From NCBI GenBank assembly GCA_016776605.1, contig JADHTB010000024.1, positions 1 through 59,896 on the forward strand: a stretch of 59,896 nt of DNA, read 5' to 3'. Under the pieces are notes generated by a model. It was not told the origin of the DNA. It saw only the letters and a program-made list of their open reading frames with translations, and made no database searches. Origin of the DNA: Alphaproteobacteria bacterium (lineage in GTDB: Bacteria > Pseudomonadota > Alphaproteobacteria > GCA-2731375). How positions within the stretch are numbered: the first letter of the stretch is position 1; each line of letters begins with the position of its first letter. This document shows positions 46,616 to 53,454 of the stretch, piece by piece. The position numbers were made by a program, and so were the translations under genes.

Positions 46616-46681
46616 CGGCGCGATGCCCCTGGTCAAGCCACGGATATCGATAACCAATAGCACCGGCAGTCCCAAAAGCAC
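46614..46681 (-). pseudogene. Fragment with similarity to cobyrinate a,c-diamide synthase-type proteins
   Basis: Just after the YbiB-like gene on the minus strand, GGAGG precedes a GTG at 46681 and the frame VLLGLPVLLVIDIRGLTRGI followed by APL. The pattern LPVLLVIDIRG resembles the LPVVLVVDARG strand of CobB/CbiA-type amidotransferases. The frame is cut after about 22 codons by the palindromic element. Too short for certainty. Confidence 0.3.
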
Positions 46682-46691
46682 CGCCCTCCAG

Positions 46692-47684
46692 CTACAGCCT
46701 TTCGCGGCGGCGGTCAGCCCACATTTCCCCAGCCAAAGCCTGGGCCCCGTCGATGCTGTCGGCCCGGCGCATCAGCTTCAGAATAATTGCCAAGGTGCCG
46801 GTCACTGCCGCGGTCGCCAGGGCATGCGCCTCCTGTCCCTTCCAGACATCGATCAAACGCGCCAGGTCCAGTTCCTCTTCATAGCTTTGACGCGGATCCG
46901 CCATCAGCGGTGGCCAGTCCTCGGTTCCGCTCACACCATCATGGACGGTCTGAACAGCCACCGGCTTGTGCGGCCGGCGCTCTATCTCGCCGCCTTCGCC
47001 CCGAAACACCGCCATCCGTGGCTGACCCAGCAGAAGTGCGGCGTCCTGATGAATTTTGCCATAGCCGGGATGGAAAATTCCCTGGGGCATATGGGTCGCC
47101 GCGAAGGGGTTAAGCATCCGCGACAAGGTATGCACCGGCGTGCGCAGGCCCAGGACCGGGCGCAGCTCTATCATCTGGTGCAGGCGGGGGCTGAGATGTT
47201 CGAGCGACAGGTAACTGATGCCGCTCTGTTCGATCTGGGCCGCTGCCTCGCTTAGGGAGCCGGCCACGGGCAGGCCGAGGAAGCCCATGACCTCCCGCGC
47301 ATAGACACGCCCAGGGGTATGTCCCTCGGCGCCATGCATGAAAATCTTGACGCCATTTTCGGCCAGAACCAATGCCGCCAGAACGAACCAGGGCAACTGC
47401 CGTTTCTTGCCAGCATAGCACGACCAGTCCACATCAACCTGGGGCAGGGCCGTCGGCAGATCGAAGCCCTGCCGCGCCGCGCGGACAAAGCCGGCGATCT
47501 CGGCGCCGGTTTCCTCCTTCATGCGCAGCAGCATCAGAAAGGCGCCAAGTTGCTCCGGCAAGACCTCGCCGGCCAGGATCATGGTCATGGCCGTCTCCGC
47601 TTCCGCTTCCGTGAGCGCGCGTTGAAAGCTCTTGCCGCGGCCTAGAATGCGTACATAGGCGGCGAACGGATGTTCTTCTCTCAT
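46692..47684 (-). CDS. YbiB/TrpD2-like glycosyltransferase-family protein
   Basis: 330 residues of the anthranilate phosphoribosyltransferase fold. The N-terminal helical domain is LTEAEAETAMTMILAGEVLPEQLGAFLMLLRMK. The PRPP loop GTGGD of TrpD is replaced by SCYAGKKRQLPWF, and FMHGAEGH and HPGYGKIHQDAALLLG follow as in YbiB. YbiB-type proteins bind nucleic acid and lack TrpD activity, so a role in tryptophan synthesis is unlikely. The start overlaps closely the stop of a truncated membrane-protein gene (47686), suggesting a former operon. Convergent with nosX. Confidence 0.75.
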   Translation of the reverse strand: MREEHPFAAYVRILGRGKSFQRALTEAEAETAMTMILAGEVLPEQLGAFLMLLRMKEETGAEIAGFVRAARQGFDLPTALPQVDVDWSCYAGKKRQLPWFVLAALVLAENGVKIFMHGAEGHTPGRVYAREVMGFLGLPVAGSLSEAAAQIEQSGISYLSLEHLSPRLHQMIELRPVLGLRTPVHTLSRMLNPFAATHMPQGIFHPGYGKIHQDAALLLGQPRMAVFRGEGGEIERRPHKPVAVQTVHDGVSGTEDWPPLMADPRQSYEEELDLARLIDVWKGQEAHALATAAVTGTLAIILKLMRRADSIDGAQALAGEMWADRRRERL

Positions 47685-47685
47685 G

Positions 47686-47858
47686 TCAGGTCAGTTCCGG
47701 CTGTGCTCTGTTTCCGATACGGATCGTTCGCCTCGTCCACCACTTTGTCAATCGCTTCATCTCTTGGGCTTTCAGGCAAAAACGGCAAAATCCACAAGCC
47801 AAGCATGACAATTAGCGTGGATAGCGCAATACCGCCAAGGCCTAAATTTTATGATTAT
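47686..47858 (-). pseudogene. Membrane-protein gene, C-terminal remnant
   Basis: The minus strand reads LGLGGIALSTLIVMLGLWIL, then PFLPESPRDEAIDKVVDEAN and a TGA one base before the YbiB-like ATG. It is one transmembrane helix and a short polar tail. Upstream the frame meets a TAA at about 47857, and no homologous sequence continues. It is the end of a transporter-like gene whose body is lost, next to IS6 scars. Confidence 0.5.
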
Positions 47859-47981
47859 AATCCCGCATCCCGGAGACGGCGGCCTGCCCAAGGGCGCATG
47901 GTGACTTGTCATAGTGTCTCGGGGCAGCGTCGGGGGAAACAGGCTTGAGCCGGTGAAGCGCGTTTCGTTACCTCCTTCGAT

Positions 47982-48204
47982 GAGAAAACCATGCCGTTAT
48001 TTTAACAGTTCGCCCGAGGTTGTTCGCCGTACGGTGATGATGTATGCCCGGTTTCCGCTTTCATTGCGGCAGGTCGAAGATCTTCTTTTCGGGCATTGTC
48101 ACGTTAACGAAAGGTGGCGCAATGGGCCACACTGACAGCCTTTCAGGCCGCCGCCGTCGCATCTTCCCATGCCTTGAAAACGTCGGATCGCAACTGCTCT
48201 AGCG
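47982..48204. pseudogene. Two joined IS6-family scraps (N-terminus on plus, C-terminus on minus)
   Basis: 47982-48093 on the plus strand encodes MRKPCRYFNSSPEVVRRTVM and ARFPLSLRQVEDLLF, the transposase N-terminus. It is joined directly to GGCATTGTCACGTTAACG (from about 48095), the IS6-type terminal repeat of a second copy. The end codons of that copy (minus strand: LEQLRSDVFKAWEDATAAA) run to about 48202. The second part is nearly identical to 5272-5370. The stretch 47859-47981 has nothing recognisable. A CAACTGCTCTAG arm closes the block. Confidence 0.6.
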
Positions 48205-48208
48205 CTGC

Positions 48209-49180
48209 CTAAGCCGGTATATTTGCGCTGAGTAATTGACGCAGTTCGACAATGGAGTCGTCACACAACTGCAGGAACTGCGGTATCAGGTCGTGGGCCG
48301 TTTCATTGTAGCCTGCCTTGCACAATGTCTCGATGACATGCGCGGTCTCCTGAGCTTTGGTGGCGCCAAATTGGCCGAGGGCGCCATTCAGAGCCTGGAT
48401 TTGCCCCCGCAGCACCGTAAATTCGTTCTTTTCCGCGGCCTGGGTGATGGTTTTGCGGTGTTCATCAAAATCTTTCTCCAAAGTTTTGAACAGCTGTGCG
48501 ACCGTATCCCATCCAACAATGGCCGCGAACTCGCCCATGGCGCCGGCATCAACAATCGAAACAGCCGTTACCTCCATTGCCTGGGGTTCTGATTTTGCGC
48601 TGGCCGGTTGCGTGCTGTCGTCCTTTTCAGGCGGTTTGACCGCTGCCAGGCATTTAGCCATGGCCCGCAACAGATCCGGCAGGACGATCGGCTTGGTTAA
48701 ATAATCATCCATCCCGGCGTCGAGGCATTGTTGTTTCAGATCCATGGAGTTATCGGCGGTCAACGCGATAATGGGAATATCGCCTTCGGGCCGGGGCAGG
48801 GCGCGGATACGACGCGCAGCGGCCTTGCCGTCCAATTTCGGCATATGGACGTCCATGAGGATCAGGTCATAGGGAAATCGCAGCACTGCCGAGACGGCTT
48901 CCAGCCCATCGTTGACCAGGGTGATCCGATGCCCCAAATTACTCAGCATGGCACTGATAACTTTCTGGTTAAGGTGGTAATCTTCCGCCACCAGAATGTG
49001 CTTTGCAGACAGATTAGCGCTTTCGTCCGCTTGGCCCGCGGCATCGGTGGTATCTGTCACGCCTGATGGTGAACCGACTTCGAAACGGCGCGTCGGCGCC
49101 GCGCCATCCTGGGCGGAGGGCATGTCGTCCCCCTCGGCTTGGAACAACCCCTTAAAATTAAATTCCGCGTGATCCGTCAT
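48209..49180 (-). CDS. Response-regulator receiver protein with an Hpt-like tail lacking the phosphoacceptor His
   Basis: 323 residues. The receiver domain (about residues 60-185) has the acidic pair AEDY, phosphoacceptor DLILMDVHMPKLDG and the Lys in YLTKPI. An Ala/Pro linker follows. The C-terminal 110 residues have the fold pattern of an Hpt module (LRGQIQALNGALGQFGATK), where the usual AHxLKG is IQALNG, so the phosphorylated His is replaced by Gln. It can probably receive phosphate on the receiver but cannot relay it through the tail. The ATG at 49180 follows GAAGGAAAGG; the frame is open to 49273 without a site. Last gene of the type I secretion run, 209 bp after the TolC-SPOR gene, and may control secretion. 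Confidence 0.8.
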   Translation of the reverse strand: MTDHAEFNFKGLFQAEGDDMPSAQDGAAPTRRFEVGSPSGVTDTTDAAGQADESANLSAKHILVAEDYHLNQKVISAMLSNLGHRITLVNDGLEAVSAVLRFPYDLILMDVHMPKLDGKAAARRIRALPRPEGDIPIIALTADNSMDLKQQCLDAGMDDYLTKPIVLPDLLRAMAKCLAAVKPPEKDDSTQPASAKSEPQAMEVTAVSIVDAGAMGEFAAIVGWDTVAQLFKTLEKDFDEHRKTITQAAEKNEFTVLRGQIQALNGALGQFGATKAQETAHVIETLCKAGYNETAHDLIPQFLQLCDDSIVELRQLLSANIPA

Positions 49181-49389
49181 TTGCCTTTCCTTCGGCCAAT
49201 AGGCAAAGGGAGCGATGAAACAGGGTCCGGGTTGACCATCATCAGATGGTGCAAGTCGCTCCGGTAATGACAATGAAGATGCCTGAATTTAGTAAAAAAA
49301 CTGCAAACGTTTGGGATTTAAGCCGACATTTTCCAGCTAAACTCCAAACTTCAACAACATGTCCAGTTTTCGCTACCACCGGAATTGCT

Positions 49390-52077
49390 CTAAATGGCTG
49401 CCTGCATTTTGAATTTTGCAGCGTTGATGATTTTGTGCCGGACGACCACGCATTTCCGCCCCTGGCGCGTGAAGGCGTCGCACGCTTTGAGGGCCGCGGT
49501 CCATCCCAGGTAAGCGCCATATCGCACGTGAAATAGCGCCTGTTTATCGGGATGTATCTTCGTTACGACACGAAATTTCCTGTTGGCATCCATCCGCCGG
49601 CGCGAATTCCGCAGCTCTTTCAATAGGCTTTGCGCGTGTCCTTGTTCACTGAAGGCACCGAATTGGACATCGTAGGCCGGCAGCCGGCGCTTCATCCGAG
49701 GCAGCGGGGGCAGGATTTCCGACGCTTGATCATTATGCGGATACGGGGCGCGGGCCACGGCAGCGGGGGTCACTGCCTCTGCGTCTGGGCGCTGCAATGC
49801 AGACCTGGCCGATGGCATTGCCAACTGGAATTCAGTCACATCGGGTGCCGGTGGCGGCTGCATGGCCTTGGACGGGCTGGGTGTCGCCATTGCGTCATCG
49901 GTCATCGCGTCATCGGTCATTGCCAGGGCCATGTCCGCTAAATCCAACGCTGCGATCACAGGTGGTTTTGGATCAGCAGGCGTCATTACGGTCGGCGAAG
50001 CAATAACCGGGGCGGCCAGTGGCGCCGCTACCTGGATTTCAGCCAGATCGAGTGCCGGTGGCGGCTGCATGGCCTTGGACGGACTGGGTGCCGCCATTGC
50101 GTCATCGGTCATCGCGTCATCGGTCATTGCCAGGGCCATGTCCGCCAGATCCAACGCTGCGATCATAGCTGGTTTCGGATCAGCAGGCGTCATTACGGTC
50201 GGCGAGGCAACAACCGGGGCGGTCAGTGGCGCCGCTACCTGGATTTCAGCCAGATCGGGTGCCGGTGGCGGCTGCATGGCCTTGGACGGGCTGGGTGCTG
50301 CCATTGCGTCATCGGTCATCGCATCATCGATCATTGCCAGGGCCATGTCCGCCAGATCCAATACCGCGATCATGGGCGACATCGGTTCCGTCGGCGCTGC
50401 CCGGGCTGGGGACGGCTTGATCAGATCGGCCGGTAACGCCGCTATGGCGGTCACGGGACCGGCTGCCCGGCCGATCATCCCCTGCATCTCGTATTTCGGT
50501 GCGTTTGCCGGATCCCGCTGTGTGCCGCTGACGGGTTCCCCCGGCACCATCATATCGCCCCGTAAATCAGCAAAAACCTGCCCGACGAGATCTTCGATGG
50601 AACCATCGTTTGCCGGATCGGTATCCGCGGACAGGTTTTCCCATTTCGCCACGGCGTGGCGAATAGCGATGCGCAGCCCATCGACATCATCCATTGGCAC
50701 ATTGTCCGGTATGATATCCAGGCCTAGAGAATGCAGCATGTCGCCATGGGCGCGGCGCAGTTCCACGTAAGCCCGGTGCTGCTCCACCTCCGAACGCAAT
50801 TGCCGGGCCGCCACATCGATGACATCCAACCGGTTGCCCTGGGTAATCGTCCGCTCCATCATGGCCATTTTGCTCAATTCCCGATCAGAGTGGGTGATTT
50901 GCCGGGCCAATCGGAATTGATAGCTGGTCTCGCGGTATTCTTGAAAGGCGATGTGGACCTGAGCCAGCACTGCCACCGATAGGGCCAACCGTTGCCGGCG
51001 CGCCAGTTCGCCGCGCTGTTCAGCCGCCTGCATGCGCAACGGGCCCGAAAACAAGCGAAACAAATTCATCCCCAGTTCAGCGCCTACCCCGGTCCAGGGA
51101 GAGTTCACCACACCGCCATCGTTGCTTAAATTGCGCGTTAAATTAAGGTCCAGGCCGGGAAACATGCTGTACAGCGCCTCACGGGATTCCCAGTCGGTGA
51201 TCCGCTCATTATAATCCTCGACCCGTAGCTCCGGCCGATTTGCCAGGGCGAAGGATGCCATTTCCTCAACGGCGACCGGCAAGGCGGGTATTCCCTGCAT
51301 GGACGCGGGCAGCTGCAAAGTAAAGTTGATGCCGGGCCGGATGTTGATCAATTGCGCGAATTCAAGCCTGGCGCGGCCGTATTCCTTCCGCGCCGCGATC
51401 AATTGCCGCACGGTATCGATCAGGCCGCGGCGAAAGCCGACGGTACGGCGCCGGGTTTCTATATTATTGATTTCCAAACGGCGGGATTCAGCCAGACCGG
51501 CGCTGAACTCACGTTCAATCAGGGCCACTCTGGTCATCAGGCGCTGTGCCCCAACAGCTTTCCAATAGGCCAGGCGAACATTGCGGATAATATCTTGTAG
51601 CCCCTTGCGCCGCCGCTCCTCGGCGATCAGAACCCGGTCGGCACTCTGCTGCGCTCTGGCATAGCTGACGCCAAGATCGAGCAGGTTCCAGGTGCCGCCT
51701 ATGCTTGCCGATGTGATTTTGCGGTCCGTGCCGACAGAGGTGACCTTGCTGTCCCGATTGTAACCGAAATCGCCCTCGAGATCCGGCAAGGCCTCCAGGT
51801 TCCCCTGTTCAAGCTCCAACTTGGCGATGTCCCGTTCGATCTGCCGCACGCTATGCTGCAAATTGAAGGCCACCGCGCGGGCCATCGCGTCATACAGGGT
51901 AATTGGCTGGGTCGGTGCGAACCGTTTTGAATTGATAAATTCCAGATCGGTCGCGACGCGGCTTTTCCGCTGGTTGTCCGTCATGGGTTCCGGCGTGACG
52001 GCACAAGCCGCCAACAATCCGGTAAGAAGCAAACCGCATATGCTCGATAGAGTTGGCGATGAAGCGAACTTTCTCAC
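49390..52077 (-). CDS. TolC-family outer-membrane lipoprotein fused to 69-residue repeats and a SPOR domain
   Basis: 895 residues. The lipoprotein signal ends LLTGLLAACAVTPEP. Residues about 50-470 form a TolC outer-membrane factor (coiled-coil segments such as LQHSVRQIERDIAKLELEQG and YRETSYQFRLARQITHSDRE). Residues about 570-775 hold 2.6 near-identical copies of a 69-residue Ala/Asp/Met/Pro-rich repeat (LDLADMALAM, DDAMTDDAMAAPSPSKAMQ). The last 80 residues are a SPOR domain (YDVQFGAFSEQGHAQSLLKE to RQGRKCVVV), which binds septal or denuded peptidoglycan. It would be the outer-membrane exit of the type I system, anchored to the wall. GTG at 52077 follows AGGGG; TTG at 52080 is the alternative. 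Its TAG stop belongs to the TAGAGCAATTCC element. Confidence 0.85.
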   Translation of the reverse strand: MRKFASSPTLSSICGLLLTGLLAACAVTPEPMTDNQRKSRVATDLEFINSKRFAPTQPITLYDAMARAVAFNLQHSVRQIERDIAKLELEQGNLEALPDLEGDFGYNRDSKVTSVGTDRKITSASIGGTWNLLDLGVSYARAQQSADRVLIAEERRRKGLQDIIRNVRLAYWKAVGAQRLMTRVALIEREFSAGLAESRRLEINNIETRRRTVGFRRGLIDTVRQLIAARKEYGRARLEFAQLINIRPGINFTLQLPASMQGIPALPVAVEEMASFALANRPELRVEDYNERITDWESREALYSMFPGLDLNLTRNLSNDGGVVNSPWTGVGAELGMNLFRLFSGPLRMQAAEQRGELARRQRLALSVAVLAQVHIAFQEYRETSYQFRLARQITHSDRELSKMAMMERTITQGNRLDVIDVAARQLRSEVEQHRAYVELRRAHGDMLHSLGLDIIPDNVPMDDVDGLRIAIRHAVAKWENLSADTDPANDGSIEDLVGQVFADLRGDMMVPGEPVSGTQRDPANAPKYEMQGMIGRAAGPVTAIAALPADLIKPSPARAAPTEPMSPMIAVLDLADMALAMIDDAMTDDAMAAPSPSKAMQPPPAPDLAEIQVAAPLTAPVVASPTVMTPADPKPAMIAALDLADMALAMTDDAMTDDAMAAPSPSKAMQPPPALDLAEIQVAAPLAAPVIASPTVMTPADPKPPVIAALDLADMALAMTDDAMTDDAMATPSPSKAMQPPPAPDVTEFQLAMPSARSALQRPDAEAVTPAAVARAPYPHNDQASEILPPLPRMKRRLPAYDVQFGAFSEQGHAQSLLKELRNSRRRMDANRKFRVVTKIHPDKQALFHVRYGAYLGWTAALKACDAFTRQGRKCVVVRHKIINAAKFKMQAAI
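49825..50400 (-). repeat. 207-bp tandem repeat inside the TolC-SPOR gene
   Basis: Equivalent positions recur at 49861, 50068 and 50275, exactly 207 bp (69 codons) apart, over about 2.6 units. Neighbouring units differ by only a few bases, which indicates recent duplication and a likelihood of copy-number variation. Because the unit is a multiple of three, changes keep the SPOR domain in frame. Confidence 0.85.
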
Positions 52078-52089
52078 CAAACGAACCCC

Positions 52090-53454
52090 TTAACGCTCCG
52101 TCATCGCGGTATCCAGGGATTGGTAAATCGGCCGCAGCAGATAGCGTAGAATTGTACGCTCTCCCGCCTGTATGGCGACCTCCGCAACCATTCCCGGCAG
52201 AATCAGATTGCCGTCTGGCTGGTCGCCGACATGGTTTTTGTCCAGCCGAATTTTTGCCTTGTAATAGACCGTGCCATCCTGGTCCTTAAAAGTAGTTGGC
52301 GAGATCTTTTTGACGATGCCGTCGATGGCGCCGAAGCGGGCGAAGTCATACGTGGTGATTTTCACCGTTGCCTTGTCGCCAATCTTTACGTGACCAACAT
52401 CGACGGGCGAAATCTGCGCCTCGACGATCAACTCGTCCTCGACCGGCACTACCTTGGCAAGGGGCGATCCCGGTGCAATCACGCCGCCAACCGTGTTGGC
52501 CGTTAATTCCTGCACGATGCCGCGCACGGGCGCAAAAATGTCCAACCGGCGCACCCTATCCTGGGCTTGAACGATGGTTTGTTCGACTTCCGCCAACTCG
52601 GCCCGTATGGTTCCCATCTCGTGGAGCGCTTCATCGCGCAGACCCGCTTCCAACTCCGCGATCTTGGCGCTTGCTTCGGAGATGGCATTCCGCGCCCGCG
52701 CTGCCTTTTCGACCACCTCGTCCAATTCACCGGAGACAGCGTTGGCCTCTCGCAAGGTGTTGAAATAGACTACGTTGGAGACCAGTTTTTCGGCCAGCAA
52801 TCTCTCCTGCATAACCCGTTGCTTGGATAGGATGGCAACCTCGCGCCGCAGTTTTCCTGCTTCGCCGAGCAGCATATTCAGCTCGACCTTGCGTTGCTCC
52901 CCTTTAAGCCGCAGGACGTGTTTCTGCTCTTCCCGCGCCCGCGTTTGCTGTTCCAGGATCGCTTGCTGGTCGGCCGCCAGATGCGCGAACCGGGGCGGCA
53001 CCTGAAATTTTTTTGCCGGCCGGTTATCAGCAAAAGCCCGCAGTCTTTCGGCTTTCAATTCCAGGCCGATCCGGCGGATGCTGCTGGCTTCCAAGTCAGC
53101 CAAAACCGGGGTCGGATCCAGCCTGACCAATACCTGGCCCCGCTCGACCAGATCACCCTCCGCGACCATGATGCCGCTGATGATGCCGCCCTCAAAGTGT
53201 TGGATCACGTGCACCGACCCGGTTGGAACGACTTCACCCATCGCATTGGTGGTTTCCTTGATTTTCGCGATGCCCGCCCAGGCGCCAGAGCCGAATACGC
53301 TAAGCGCGACCAGGAACAATATCGCCCTGAGGAAGCGGGGCGGGCCAACTTCTTCAAGCAACTCCGGCTTCGAAAGATAGCCTAGTTGCTCACCCCAGCT
53401 GATGCGGGGGCCGCCTGGCGGCGCATTCGGCGTGGGCGTGGCGGGCTCGGTCAT
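52090..53454 (-). CDS. HlyD-family type I secretion membrane-fusion protein
   Basis: 454 residues. A short cytoplasmic N-terminus precedes one membrane helix (FLRAILFLVALSVFGSGAWA), then a biotinyl-lipoyl half (GSVHVIQHFEGGIISGIMVAEGD), a long coiled coil (about residues 100-290), the second lipoyl half (RRLDIFAPVRGIVQELTANT) and a beta-barrel end (VKITTYDFARFGAIDG). This is the PrtE/LapC type that links the inner-membrane ABC transporter to a TolC protein. One-base overlap with the upstream ABC gene (TAATG) and nine bases before the TolC-SPOR gene. Confidence 0.92.
   Translation of the reverse strand: MTEPATPTPNAPPGGPRISWGEQLGYLSKPELLEEVGPPRFLRAILFLVALSVFGSGAWAGIAKIKETTNAMGEVVPTGSVHVIQHFEGGIISGIMVAEGDLVERGQVLVRLDPTPVLADLEASSIRRIGLELKAERLRAFADNRPAKKFQVPPRFAHLAADQQAILEQQTRAREEQKHVLRLKGEQRKVELNMLLGEAGKLRREVAILSKQRVMQERLLAEKLVSNVVYFNTLREANAVSGELDEVVEKAARARNAISEASAKIAELEAGLRDEALHEMGTIRAELAEVEQTIVQAQDRVRRLDIFAPVRGIVQELTANTVGGVIAPGSPLAKVVPVEDELIVEAQISPVDVGHVKIGDKATVKITTYDFARFGAIDGIVKKISPTTFKDQDGTVYYKAKIRLDKNHVGDQPDGNLILPGMVAEVAIQAGERTILRYLLRPIYQSLDTAMTER

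Noticed and set aside
49862..50770. 302-residue plus-strand frame rich in Ala/Ser/Gly repeats
   Set aside because: Antisense to the 207-bp repeats of the TolC-SPOR gene; no start site and repeat-driven.
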